Positions 52,480 through 61,457 of a stretch of 64,000 bases of DNA are shown here, piece by piece; within the stretch, counting starts at the first letter, position 1; each line of letters begins with the position of its first letter. Both the position numbers and the translations under genes were made by a program. Source of the stretch: Niveispirillum cyanobacteriorum (GTDB lineage Bacteria; Pseudomonadota; Alphaproteobacteria; Azospirillales; Azospirillaceae); contig NZ_CP025611.1 in assembly GCF_002868735.1 (NCBI RefSeq), positions 1,172,501 through 1,236,500 on the forward strand, given 5' to 3'. The notes beneath the pieces are model-generated. The model saw only the letters and a program-made list of their open reading frames with translations, ran no database searches and was not told where the DNA came from.

Positions 52480-53335
52480 CCTGCCCCACCACAATCGCGC
52501 CCAACACCCCCGACAGGCTGTCCAGGCCCGGCGGCACGATGATATCCTGGGAGAAGGCCGGGCTTTGCAGATATCCGGCCAGATGCTCCCGCATCGCCGC
52601 TTCTGCCGCCGCACGCACGCCGGGTCGCTGTCCCACGCCACCACCCAGGATGATGCGGCGGGGGGCGATGATCAGCAGGAGGCTGGCGCACAGCTGCCCG
52701 ATATAATCGCCCACCAGCGGCCAGACAGGGTGATCATCGCCCAGCGTTTCCGCAGGAGCCCCCACCCGTGCCGCAATGGCAGGACCGCAGGCTAGCCCTT
52801 CCAGGCAATCGCCATGGAACGGGCAATGCCCGGTATAAGGATCGCGCACCGGGTCGCGGCGGACCAGCAGGTGCCCGGCTTCCGGGTGCAGCAATCCATG
52901 CACCGGCGCGCCATTGACCACCAGCCCGACACCTACCCCGGTGCCGACGGTGATATAGGCGAAATCGCGCAGGCCCCGGGCCGCACCCCAGCGCCCCTCG
53001 CCCAGCGCCGCCCCGTTCACATCGGTATCCAGGCGTACCGGCACCCCGAACCGCTCCACCAGCGGAGCCACCAACGGCGTCTGTGACCAGCCGGGCTTGG
53101 GCGTGTTGGTGATGCGCAGCCCGTCGGGGTCGGCCGGATCCAGGCAGAGCGGGCCGAAACTGGCGATACCGATGGCATCAAACGGCTTCAGACTTTCCAG
53201 CGCGTCGATGATGGCAGCCATGGTGGTGGCCGGGTCGGTGGTGGGAATACGGATAGTCGGCGACAGGTCATCCGGCCCCGTGCCGGCCCCGACCACCACC
53301 TTGGTTCCGCCCAGTTCGATGCCCGCAACCCGCAT
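52469..53335 (-). CDS. ROK-family fructokinase/sugar kinase
   Basis: 288 residues. N-terminal ATP loop VAGIELGGTKVVVGAG, DTDVNGAALGEGRWGAARGL with the catalytic Asp, YITVGTGVGVGLVVNG, and zinc-binding text HPEAGHLLVRRD with CPFHGDCLEGLACG. This is the Mak/fructokinase group. It phosphorylates the fructose released by the amylosucrase encoded upstream, with ATP. The two are 14 bases apart. It overlaps the TonB receptor stop by 11 bases. Confidence 0.87.
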   Translation of the reverse strand: MRVAGIELGGTKVVVGAGTGPDDLSPTIRIPTTDPATTMAAIIDALESLKPFDAIGIASFGPLCLDPADPDGLRITNTPKPGWSQTPLVAPLVERFGVPVRLDTDVNGAALGEGRWGAARGLRDFAYITVGTGVGVGLVVNGAPVHGLLHPEAGHLLVRRDPVRDPYTGHCPFHGDCLEGLACGPAIAARVGAPAETLGDDHPVWPLVGDYIGQLCASLLLIIAPRRIILGGGVGQRPGVRAAAEAAMREHLAGYLQSPAFSQDIIVPPGLDSLSGVLGAIVVGQVTT

Positions 53336-53349
53336 ATCCCACCCTTCCC

Positions 53350-55164
53350 TTAACCGTTCTTCTTCACCAGCCAGCGCAGGCCCCAGGGGGCCATCGCCAC
53401 AGACTGCGCGTTGACATCCGTCCCGTCCAGCAGGTCAATCCAATCACCGGAACCCAGCAGGCCCGACAGGTCGGTGGTCATGGCATCGCCCTTGAACCAA
53501 CCCAGGCAGATCAGCCGATCCCCGCCCCTGTCCGCTCGCTCAAATGCCAGCAGTGCCGGATCAGCGGTCAGCAACGGACGCGCCGGATTGCCGGCATGCA
53601 GACAGGCCCGCCCCTGGCGCAATTGTGCAAACCGCGCAATGGCCGCGTGGGTCGGCCCGCCATTGCGGGTCCAGTCCATACGCGGCCGATGCAGCCAGCG
53701 GCCATCATCATGGTCGGGTTCCACCGCATAGTCGGGATCGTTGGTCAGTGCGCGTTCATCGCCCATATAGATGGCGGGAATACCATCCAGCGCAAAGGTG
53801 ACCCCGTACAGCAGCCGCAGCCGTGCCAGCGCCGCCGCATTGTCGGCCCCGTCCCGCACACCGGCCAGCGAGGCCGCCATGCCGTTGGTGGAGCGCACGG
53901 CCCCCGGCTCCGCCTGAAACGCCTGTCCATCGGCAAAGGAACCGGGCACGGCCCCGGCATAGAAATCCGAAATCCTGGCCAGCGTCTCATCGGGTATCAC
54001 ACCCTTCAGCGCACCCCAGATTATATCGTCATGACAGCGGACATAGGTCAGCCAGCCCGCCCCCGCCGGCTTGGCCAGCGCCTGGGTCAGACAGGTGGAG
54101 AGCGGTCGCGTGTCGCCCGTGGCCAGTGCAGCCCACAGCGCCGTCATGGCGGTATTGTTATAGGCCAGATGGCATTCCGGCTGCTCCGGCTCGCCCAGGA
54201 ACGGCAGCACCTCCGCCAGACCGACAATCGCCTCTGCCTTCAACGCCACCGCCGGGGCCACGATGGCCAGGGCCGCGCGCCAGGCGCGCACCACTTGATG
54301 CGTCTCCGGAAGCCCACGGCAATCGCTCCCTGCGCGTTTCCACAGGAACGGCGCACTGTCCAGGCGGAAGACCTCCGCCCCTTGGTTGGCCAGATACAGC
54401 AGCACGTCCATCATCTCGATGAACACCACCGGGTTGGCGTAGTTCAAATCCCACTGGAACGGATAGAAGGTGGTCCAGACATGGCCCTGCATCTCCGGCA
54501 CGAAGGTGAAGTTTCCCGGTGCCGTCTGCGGAAACACCTGCCCCAGATGCGCCTCATAGGCTGCGACCTGATCGGCCGCTTCCACCACATGATAGAAATC
54601 GCGGTATTTCGCGTCGCCCGCCTTGGCCGCCAGCGCCCAGTCATGGGTGTCTGCCGTATGGTTGCAGACGATATCCAGGCACAGGCTGATCCCCCGCGCC
54701 CGCAGGTCGGATGCCAGGGCACGCAGATCATCAATGCTGCCCAGTTTGGGATCGACCTGCCGGAAATCGGCCACGGCGAAGCCGCCGTCACTGTCCCCTT
54801 CACGCGGCTTCAACAGCGGCAGAGGATGAAAATAACGTACGCCCAGTTGTGACAGCTCATCCAGCCTGGCCCGCGTGCCGGCCAGAGTGCCACCGAACCG
54901 GTCGATATAGGTGCAATACCCGACCATCTCCGGCTTCTGAAACCAGTCGGGTGCCGCCTCGCGCACCTGATCCAACGCCCGCAGGTCGGCCGGGCGTGCA
55001 ATGGCAGCCCCCAGCAGCCGTGCCGCCAGTTCCCCCTCCCACGCCCCTTCGCCGTAAAGCGGGCGCAGGGCTGCCAGCAACCGATGCCAATGCTGCCCGA
55101 TCCGCGCGGACAAGCGGGCAGACAGTTCGGCATCGTCGGGAAGGGCCAGGGGAAAGGCGGACAT
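53350..55164 (-). CDS. Amylosucrase/sucrose hydrolase (GH13)
   Basis: About 604 residues, cytoplasmic (no signal peptide). GH13 regions: DIVCNHTAD (region I), EVFRLDSAPFLWKRAGSDCRGLP with the nucleophile Asp, ALKAEAIVG with the acid/base Glu, and TYVRCHDDIIWG. The FLWKRAGS and YVRxHDD text is typical of amylosucrase. It splits sucrose, releasing fructose and transferring or hydrolysing the glucosyl part. Start 55164 has only a weak ribosome site; the frame opens at 55203. Middle gene of the TonB receptor-amylosucrase-fructokinase unit. A hairpin lies between it and the receptor. Confidence 0.87.
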   Translation of the reverse strand: MSAFPLALPDDAELSARLSARIGQHWHRLLAALRPLYGEGAWEGELAARLLGAAIARPADLRALDQVREAAPDWFQKPEMVGYCTYIDRFGGTLAGTRARLDELSQLGVRYFHPLPLLKPREGDSDGGFAVADFRQVDPKLGSIDDLRALASDLRARGISLCLDIVCNHTADTHDWALAAKAGDAKYRDFYHVVEAADQVAAYEAHLGQVFPQTAPGNFTFVPEMQGHVWTTFYPFQWDLNYANPVVFIEMMDVLLYLANQGAEVFRLDSAPFLWKRAGSDCRGLPETHQVVRAWRAALAIVAPAVALKAEAIVGLAEVLPFLGEPEQPECHLAYNNTAMTALWAALATGDTRPLSTCLTQALAKPAGAGWLTYVRCHDDIIWGALKGVIPDETLARISDFYAGAVPGSFADGQAFQAEPGAVRSTNGMAASLAGVRDGADNAAALARLRLLYGVTFALDGIPAIYMGDERALTNDPDYAVEPDHDDGRWLHRPRMDWTRNGGPTHAAIARFAQLRQGRACLHAGNPARPLLTADPALLAFERADRGGDRLICLGWFKGDAMTTDLSGLLGSGDWIDLLDGTDVNAQSVAMAPWGLRWLVKKNG

Positions 55165-55213
55165 GGGGCAAACCTGTTTTTTAAATTGCTCAATGATAAT
55201 CACGAAAAGAAAG

Positions 55214-55260
55214 CCCGGCCGGGGTTCCGGAAAGAAGGAGGGGGAGGTTCCCCGGCCGGG
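55214..55260 (-). terminator. Hairpin between TonB receptor and amylosucrase
   Basis: CCCGGCCGGGG (55214-55224) pairs perfectly with CCCCGGCCGGG (55250-55260). Read on the minus strand it is followed by CTTTCTTTTCG. It sits right after the receptor stop codon and should reduce transcription into the enzyme genes, giving more receptor than enzyme. Confidence 0.65.
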
Positions 55261-55269
55261 TGCGCCACG

Positions 55270-57741
55270 TCAGAAGCTGTATTTCAGCGTGGCAGTGCTG
55301 GACCGCCCGTTGATGGAGCGGGCGCGGATGATGTTGTCGATGCCATTGGTGATGGAGCCTTCTTCGGCTTCCGTCAGGCCCTTGGCATTGAACAGGTTGT
55401 TGACATTGACGGACAGCGACAGGCCGTCGGTGATGGCGGCATCGGCGAACAGATTCACCTGGGCGTAGCCGGGCATCACCAGCTCGTTATTGTCTTGGGC
55501 ATAGGATTTGGTGGTGCCGATGATGTTGGCACCAACCGTATAGCCCTCATAGCTATAGGAGGGCGTCAGCTGATAGACCAGCTTGGCCTGACGACGGGGC
55601 GTGTTGCCCTTGACCGCCGGGGTCAGCGCATCCTTGGAAATCTCCGCATCGGTCCAGGTCGCCCCACCGCTCAGCAGGAACCCTTCATAGCGATATGTCG
55701 CCTCCAACTCGATGCCCTTGGCCGTGTAGGTCCGGTCAAAGAAGCGCTGGCTGGTCGCCTCGAAATTCTGTTCCTGGGTCTTGGCATAGAAGGCGGTGGC
55801 AAAGACGCTGACATCCTCTCCACGCCATTTCACGCCGGCCTCATACTGATCGACCATATCGACGGCATCCTGCTTGGCAACGGACCCATCGGCCCGCAGA
55901 CGACCAAACAGCAGGCGGTCGGCATTGGCGCGGCCACCCTGGCTGACGCGGGCAAAGGCGGCCAGATCGGGATCAATCATATAGTTGGCACCGACCGACC
56001 AGGACCAGTAGCCCCAGTCGTAATTGATCTTCTGCGGGTTGGCGCTGTCGATCACCGACACCGACCGTTCGGGCACATTGATGCTGCCATCGCGGTTGAC
56101 ATCAACCTGGGCCTGACGGCTGGCAATATAATTGCCGCGCGCCTGACCCTCATCCCGGCGCAGCGAGGCGTCCAGGTTCCACTGCCCCATCTCCCACGCC
56201 GCCGACACATAGGGCGCATCAATCGTGTATTGCGCGTCATAGCGACGGGTGCAGCAATTGCCCCACAGCGGCACGCCATAGGCCAGCAGGCCATTGCTGG
56301 TCAGCTTCTGACCCGCCGCGTTGTAGACATCCAGCAGCCGCCCATCGCGACCATTGACGTCCATGACATAGGTGTTCCACAGCCAGTCCATCTCAATATT
56401 CTGGCGGGCCTTATAGTAACCCGCCGTCAGGTCGATGGTGCTGTCGCCGCTGACGATGGATTTGGTCAGCTTGAAATCATTGGCCAGATTGGAGAAATCA
56501 TTGATCTCCACATCGAACAGCGCGACCCGTGTGGCCAACCCATTGCCGTTCAGCGCCGATGGCGTCCCAATGGAGGACCCGTCCGTATTGCGCAGCGTGG
56601 CGCCCGCGCCGCCAATGGCAACGGCCAGCGCCTGCGCGCCCATCACTTCCTGCGGGAACGGGCTGACGAACCGGCCCGACGTATCGGCCACACGCAACTT
56701 GTTGGCGACCGCCCAGCCATCGGCCAGATCGAACTTGAACTCACCGCCCACCGCCGTGGACACCGGATGCATCCCGTCCTTCAGGCTGCTGGTGCGGACA
56801 TTATTGTCGCCATCCAGCCCGACATTGGTCAGGAAGTTCGGCGTGTGCAGGCTGTCGGTCAGCAGGCTGAAATTATTGATGGAGCGGATCTTGGGATCGC
56901 TGTTGGTGCCGCTGACCAGAACCGGCTGCGGCAGATAGCCGATGGCCCGGTCATTCAGATATTTGAAATAGACACGGGCATAGCCGTTTTCGAACTTGCG
57001 GGTCAGGTTGGCTTTGATCTGGCCACCGCTCTCCGCATTGTAATCGGCGTTCCGCACGCCCTCGCCCTCGCGGTAGAAGCCGCCGATATGGGCCGTCCAA
57101 TTATCGCCGATGGCGCCGCCAAACTCAAAATCGCCACGCGTCGTGTCGTAGTCCAGGCCGCGCGTCACGGCAAAGCTGCCGCCTTCCTTGTCGCCGGTCT
57201 TGGAGATGAAGTTGATAACGCCGCCCGGCGAATTGCTGGCCAGCGTGCTGGCCGAACCGCCGCGGATGGCCTCCACCCGCGCCACATTGCTGTCGGCACG
57301 CAGGAAGATGTCGGCATTGCCAAAGGCGATATCGCCGAATTCCATGACGGGCAGGCCATCTTCGTGCAGTTGCAGGAACTTGGCACCACCGGCGGCCACC
57401 GGCAGGCCGCGCACCGCGATATTGGCATTGCCCTCACCGCCTGTGGATTCCGACCGCACACCGGGGATATTGCGGAAAATCTCCGCCGTGCTGCGCGGGG
57501 CCGACTGCATCAGATCGTCCGCCGACAGGGCAGAGACGGAGACGGAGCTGCGCATCTTGGAGGTCTGGCTGACCACGGCGGTCACCACGATCTCTTCCAT
57601 CTGCAGATCATCGCTCTGCGCCGGCGCTTCGGCCTGGGCGGCAGCTTGCGCGACCTGGGTTTCCTGGGCATGAGCCATCGACAGGCTGAACGCCGCCAGC
57701 GCCGCGCCCATGGCGGACGCACGCATCAGAATGCACTTCAT
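55270..57741 (-). CDS. TonB-dependent receptor, probable sucrose/oligosaccharide type
   Basis: About 823 residues with a signal peptide (MKCILMRASAMGAALAAFSLSMAHA), TonB box EEIVVTAVVSQTSKM, plug (TAEIFRNIPGVRSES, GNANIAVRGLPVAAGGAKFL, GSASTLASNSPGGVINFISKTG), a barrel and the closing ATLKYSF. Its place ahead of amylosucrase and fructokinase, with LacI-like operators upstream, indicates sucrose or sucrose-containing ligand uptake as in the Xanthomonas sux locus. The longer frame to 57879 contains an operator and is not the start. GGGAGAGAA precedes 57741. Confidence 0.87.
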   Translation of the reverse strand: MKCILMRASAMGAALAAFSLSMAHAQETQVAQAAAQAEAPAQSDDLQMEEIVVTAVVSQTSKMRSSVSVSALSADDLMQSAPRSTAEIFRNIPGVRSESTGGEGNANIAVRGLPVAAGGAKFLQLHEDGLPVMEFGDIAFGNADIFLRADSNVARVEAIRGGSASTLASNSPGGVINFISKTGDKEGGSFAVTRGLDYDTTRGDFEFGGAIGDNWTAHIGGFYREGEGVRNADYNAESGGQIKANLTRKFENGYARVYFKYLNDRAIGYLPQPVLVSGTNSDPKIRSINNFSLLTDSLHTPNFLTNVGLDGDNNVRTSSLKDGMHPVSTAVGGEFKFDLADGWAVANKLRVADTSGRFVSPFPQEVMGAQALAVAIGGAGATLRNTDGSSIGTPSALNGNGLATRVALFDVEINDFSNLANDFKLTKSIVSGDSTIDLTAGYYKARQNIEMDWLWNTYVMDVNGRDGRLLDVYNAAGQKLTSNGLLAYGVPLWGNCCTRRYDAQYTIDAPYVSAAWEMGQWNLDASLRRDEGQARGNYIASRQAQVDVNRDGSINVPERSVSVIDSANPQKINYDWGYWSWSVGANYMIDPDLAAFARVSQGGRANADRLLFGRLRADGSVAKQDAVDMVDQYEAGVKWRGEDVSVFATAFYAKTQEQNFEATSQRFFDRTYTAKGIELEATYRYEGFLLSGGATWTDAEISKDALTPAVKGNTPRRQAKLVYQLTPSYSYEGYTVGANIIGTTKSYAQDNNELVMPGYAQVNLFADAAITDGLSLSVNVNNLFNAKGLTEAEEGSITNGIDNIIRARSINGRSSTATLKYSF

Positions 57742-57829
57742 TTGGGTTCTCTCCCTCTGGGACCAGTTTGGCCAGAAATCGGACGCCGTTATCCGGCCCC
57801 CTTTGCTTCGAGGGTGAGAATAGGCGATC

Positions 57830-57975
57830 TGCAATCGTTTGCAAGTCAGATTTTGCACAATCAGCCTAATCTTGACCATGCTGATTGTGCGCCCTGCTGG
57901 AAACCCCTTGATCTCAAAGCTTTGACTGTAAACCTGCCGGCCAAACCTGTAGCCACAAAGCTACAATCGTTTGCA
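57830..57975. promoter_or_regulatory. LacI-type operators and inverted repeat
   Basis: TGCAATCGTTTGCA (57830-57843) and TACAATCGTTTGCA (57962-57975) are near-palindromes of the LacI/GalR kind with central CG. Between them GCACAATCAGC (57855-57865) and GCTGATTGTGC (57880-57890) form a perfect 11-base inverted repeat. The first two are 132 bases apart, suitable for looping. The 245-base gap otherwise holds no gene. Confidence 0.65.
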
Positions 57976-57986
57976 GCGCAGCAGAC

Positions 57987-59126
57987 CTACCGCCCCGCCG
58001 TCTCCCGCCGCAGGTCAAAAATGCGCTCGTAAATCGCCTTGCGCATGCGGTTCACGCCCCCCAGCGGCTTATGGTCGGGCAGCGCGTGCCAGGGGTTGTA
58101 GGAACTGGCCTCACAGGCCGCGTTCTGCGGCTCGGTGTTGAAATCCTGCTGCGGGATCTCAATGCGCGCCACTTCCTGGAACGGCGCTTCGGTCTCCAGC
58201 CATTCATAGCGCGGGTCCTCCACGCTCATATCGCCGGTCCGCACCTGCACCATGAAGCGCATGCAGGCCCCGCCGGTGGCCAGCTGCTCCACCATGGCGG
58301 CGCGCAGATAGTTGGGGTCCTTCGTCTTGGGGATGACCACGGGTTTGGGTTCGCACGGCATAGCGGAATATTTCACGGCCACCGCGTCCGCCCCACTGCC
58401 CAGCTGGTACGGCACCATGGACCAGTAGCGGGTGTTCAGCGGGTTATCGATCAGGGAGCTGGTGGCCTCCACGGCATTGATCGTACCCTTCAACCCGATG
58501 GACAGGGGCACCAGCACCGGCAACAGCCACTGTGTCAGTTTGCTGGGGCTGTCATTGTACCCGACCAGCTTTTCATAATCCTTCGGTTCCGCCACCAGGA
58601 AGGTGGGGAAATTGATCATGATGAAATCCTGCGACGGCTCCGCCCCCGGCGCCACCGCCAGCGGCGTGCCGGGCAGCGGCCGTTCACTGCTGCCCAGCAC
58701 CTTCACCGCCATGCCGCGCCCATCCTTGTCATAGTCGGGGCGATTGGGATTCTCGTTGGAATTGGAATAGCGGATGACTGCGCGGTAGGCACCGGGGTTC
58801 GCGAACAGCCCCTGGCGCAGCGAAGCCGGCACCCCATCGCCCACGGTGAAGGTGGCGGCGACGCAGCCATGCGGCTTCGGGTGCGCGTCGCGGCGCACGG
58901 GCACATTGGCGTACATCCGTTCCAGATGGGCATAGATGATGGCCGCCACACGGGCGGCGGCATCCACCTCCCCCGGCGCCAGCTTCTCCCCCGGCCCATC
59001 AGCGACCGGATATGTGGCCGGATTGATGGGCCGGTAATAGGCATCGCCGCGTTCGGCGCAGCCCGACAGCAGGGCCATGCCGGCCGCCGCCAGGCAAAGC
59101 CCTTCCTTCAACCGCTTATTCATCAT
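57987..59126 (-). CDS. Catalase-fold heme lipoprotein (y4iL-like)
   Basis: 379 residues. A lipoprotein signal with lipobox LLSGC puts it in the periplasm or at a membrane. Catalase-like features: RRDAHPKPHGCVAATFTVGDG (distal His region), AVIRYSNSNENPNRPDYDKDGRGMAVKVL, SQDFIMINFPTFLVAEPKDY, and FQEVARIEIPQQDFN, with SSYNPWHALPDHKPLGGVNRMRKAIY near the end. Genuine catalases are soluble and cytoplasmic, so this is one of the catalase-related heme proteins of unknown substrate. It lies 11 bases after the diheme cytochrome lipoprotein gene, in one operon. Confidence 0.83.
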   Translation of the reverse strand: MMNKRLKEGLCLAAAGMALLSGCAERGDAYYRPINPATYPVADGPGEKLAPGEVDAAARVAAIIYAHLERMYANVPVRRDAHPKPHGCVAATFTVGDGVPASLRQGLFANPGAYRAVIRYSNSNENPNRPDYDKDGRGMAVKVLGSSERPLPGTPLAVAPGAEPSQDFIMINFPTFLVAEPKDYEKLVGYNDSPSKLTQWLLPVLVPLSIGLKGTINAVEATSSLIDNPLNTRYWSMVPYQLGSGADAVAVKYSAMPCEPKPVVIPKTKDPNYLRAAMVEQLATGGACMRFMVQVRTGDMSVEDPRYEWLETEAPFQEVARIEIPQQDFNTEPQNAACEASSYNPWHALPDHKPLGGVNRMRKAIYERIFDLRRETAGR

Positions 59127-59137
59127 CTCTCCCGGCC

Positions 59138-61204
59138 TTACAGCGTCTTCAGGAATTCGATCAGCGCCTGCTTGTCCGCATCCGACAGCTCCGTGCCATA
59201 AAGCTTGCCGGAATGGCCGGAATTCAGGTTGCCGGGGAAGCCCGTGTCAAACTCATAGGTTGGGCGATAAGGGTCCGGCCCCGTCTGATAGCCGACATGG
59301 ACAGGGTCGAACTCCCGGCTGCCGACATGGAACTTGGTGGGCCGCTTGGCCTCATCCATCAGCAGGGACGCAAGGTTCGGCACCGACCCATTATGCAGAT
59401 AGGGGGCCGTGGCCCAGATGCCCGTCAGGGGCCGCGCCTTGTACGAGCGCGGGTCCGCCTTATCGCTGAACGACCCGGTATAGGTCTTGGACAGGCGGCC
59501 GGCGGCGATGGTTTCGCTGAAATCCGACGTCAGCACCCCCACCACCTGCGTGGTCAGCGCATCACCCCGGTTGCCCAGCGTCTCGCCATAGGGCTTCTGC
59601 CAGAACAGCAGCGGGCTGATCGGCTTCTGCCCTTCCAGCTTGCCGCTTTCCCAGGCCAGACCCGTGGCCTTGTTCATGCGCAGCAGGAAATTGTCGGCCA
59701 TACCGGGGTCGGTGCCGATCACCGATGTCTGGATCAAGGTCGCCTGATAATCATCGCCCTGCTTGTCGCGCGCAATGACCTGATGGCACAGGACGCAGTT
59801 CACGCCATCCGGCGTTTCCCCGCGATAGATCTTGCCCCCCTTGGCCGCCAGTTCCTTGTCAATCGCCGGCAGGATGCTTTCCGGCCAGGCGGGGGAGCGC
59901 AGGGTGGACAGCCAGTTCTCAATATGGCCCAGATTGTCGGTCAGCACCGTGGAGGCATAGCCAAAGCGCGGGTCCTTGCCCGGCACATTGCCAAAGGTGC
60001 CATCGGGGCTGGTGAACTTCGACGGGTCCTTGGCCGTCACCCGGATGCGGCCATAAACGCCCAGCACCTCCCCCACATTGCGGGCCAGCGGGCCGACGCC
60101 CAGGCCCAGCACCGATTTGTTGGGCGCAAAGCCGTTCCACTGCACCACGTCCGACTGCGGCGCCCCCCACAGGAACGGATAGCTGACGGGGGCGTTGGAT
60201 GGCGAGTAATTGGCCTGATCGACGGCAATATTAAAGCCGGAGACCTGATTGAAAATGGCGCCGATGGCATCGATGCGGCCATTGCCGGGCAGCGGCACAT
60301 ATTTCTCGCGGATCACCGCATCGGCCTGCGCCCGCGCCTCGGGCGAAAGGGTGCGCAGACCCGCCTTCAAATTCTCGTTCTTGGCCTGATAGGCGCCATA
60401 GGTATCGGTGCCCGGCCGTTCATCGACGGGGCATTCCTTGCTGTTATGGCTGCCGCACAGGTTGCGGCGCAGATATTCGGCCAGCCACATCTGATGTTCG
60501 GCCATCTGCCCTTGCAGGATGTTGCGCGCCTCTTTCGTATCGGCGGCCAGAAAACCCTTGGACACCAGCGCCGCCACGAACCGGTCAAACTTCTCCGGCG
60601 TTTCAGAGGTGACCAGCAGCGCGTCCAGCAGCTCCGCATTGAAGCGATAGAAATCGCCCAGCGACGGCGCACCATCGATGATCAGCGACTTGCCCTGATA
60701 ATCCAGCTTGTTGGTGTGGCACGCGGCACAGTTCGGCCCGGCCCAGGCCATGCCCGGTGTGCCATCCGCCCCCTTCATCCCCGGCGTCACCGTGAACCCG
60801 ATGGGCAGCGCCTCCGGGTTCCACACATCCTTCTGGGCGGGGATATAGCCCAGCCGTTCCATATTGGCCGGTGCAATGAACCGATCCTGGCTATTGGCCT
60901 GTTCCACCACGACCAGCCAGCCATAGGGCACCATCCAGGACCCTTGCGGCGTGAACCAGAAGGCCCGGCGCTGCGCCGCCGACCATCCCTGATCCACCCC
61001 CCACCATGCCGGCCACCCTTCCCACGCGGGCGCCAGCTCCGCCACCTTGCCCGTATCCGGCACGGAGGTCCATTGCGGCACGGGCAGCTTGCCGGCAGGA
61101 TTACTCCCCACCTGCACATAGCCCTTATCGGCCCCACACCCCGCCAGCACCAACCCCACCGCCACCAACGGCAACGCCGTCAACAGCGCCCGACCCTTCC
61201 CCAT
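59138..61204 (-). CDS. Diheme cytochrome c lipoprotein (peroxidase/RoxA-like)
   Basis: About 688 residues with lipobox VLAGCGA. Two heme sites, NCAACHTNKLDY near residue 160 and NCVLCHQVIARD near residue 460, lie in a long protein with MAWAGPNCAACH and LTGIWATAPYLHNGSVPNLASLL, a signature of diheme peroxidase-like proteins including the rubber oxygenase RoxA group. It probably reduces peroxide or oxygenates an unknown substrate in the periplasm. In operon with the catalase-like lipoprotein, which suggests a joint peroxide role. Start at 61204, after GGGGGAAGAG. Confidence 0.83.
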   Translation of the reverse strand: MGKGRALLTALPLVAVGLVLAGCGADKGYVQVGSNPAGKLPVPQWTSVPDTGKVAELAPAWEGWPAWWGVDQGWSAAQRRAFWFTPQGSWMVPYGWLVVVEQANSQDRFIAPANMERLGYIPAQKDVWNPEALPIGFTVTPGMKGADGTPGMAWAGPNCAACHTNKLDYQGKSLIIDGAPSLGDFYRFNAELLDALLVTSETPEKFDRFVAALVSKGFLAADTKEARNILQGQMAEHQMWLAEYLRRNLCGSHNSKECPVDERPGTDTYGAYQAKNENLKAGLRTLSPEARAQADAVIREKYVPLPGNGRIDAIGAIFNQVSGFNIAVDQANYSPSNAPVSYPFLWGAPQSDVVQWNGFAPNKSVLGLGVGPLARNVGEVLGVYGRIRVTAKDPSKFTSPDGTFGNVPGKDPRFGYASTVLTDNLGHIENWLSTLRSPAWPESILPAIDKELAAKGGKIYRGETPDGVNCVLCHQVIARDKQGDDYQATLIQTSVIGTDPGMADNFLLRMNKATGLAWESGKLEGQKPISPLLFWQKPYGETLGNRGDALTTQVVGVLTSDFSETIAAGRLSKTYTGSFSDKADPRSYKARPLTGIWATAPYLHNGSVPNLASLLMDEAKRPTKFHVGSREFDPVHVGYQTGPDPYRPTYEFDTGFPGNLNSGHSGKLYGTELSDADKQALIEFLKTL

Positions 61205-61457
61205 GCTCTTCCCCCGTCGCATGCGCGGCCCAAAAGGGCCTGATTTCGCCGCAGAATTGCATGAACGGGGGAGTTGGGCAATGGGCGATGGGTGGTGGGG
61301 GTATGAGGGATGGTGTTGAATTGGCTTGGCGATTGGTATGATTGGGGGTGAGACGTGGGCGGGTCGGCATTCGGTAAGGATGCAAAGTAGGAAGACATAT
61401 TCTATATGAATTCAATGTTCGTTTAGCGAATAAGAAAGAATAGATGTGATATCAAAC
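61205..61457. other. Intergenic region at a composition change
   Basis: Up to about 61380 the DNA is G-rich on the plus strand, with GGGGGTATGAGGGATGG-type text. After that it turns AT-rich and stays so to the right edge. Nothing I can support as a gene lies here; a weak TTCG-TTTAG-CGAA hairpin near 61420 may end the next gene's transcript. Confidence 0.4.

Noticed and set aside
55084-58032. 982-codon plus-strand open frame
   Set aside because: It lies antisense across the TonB receptor and amylosucrase start. It is rich in Gly/Arg/His with no family pattern, as expected from shadows of GC-rich genes.
59213-61243. 676-codon plus-strand open frame
   Set aside because: Antisense to the diheme cytochrome, which has a signal peptide, lipobox and heme motifs. 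The shadow has none.
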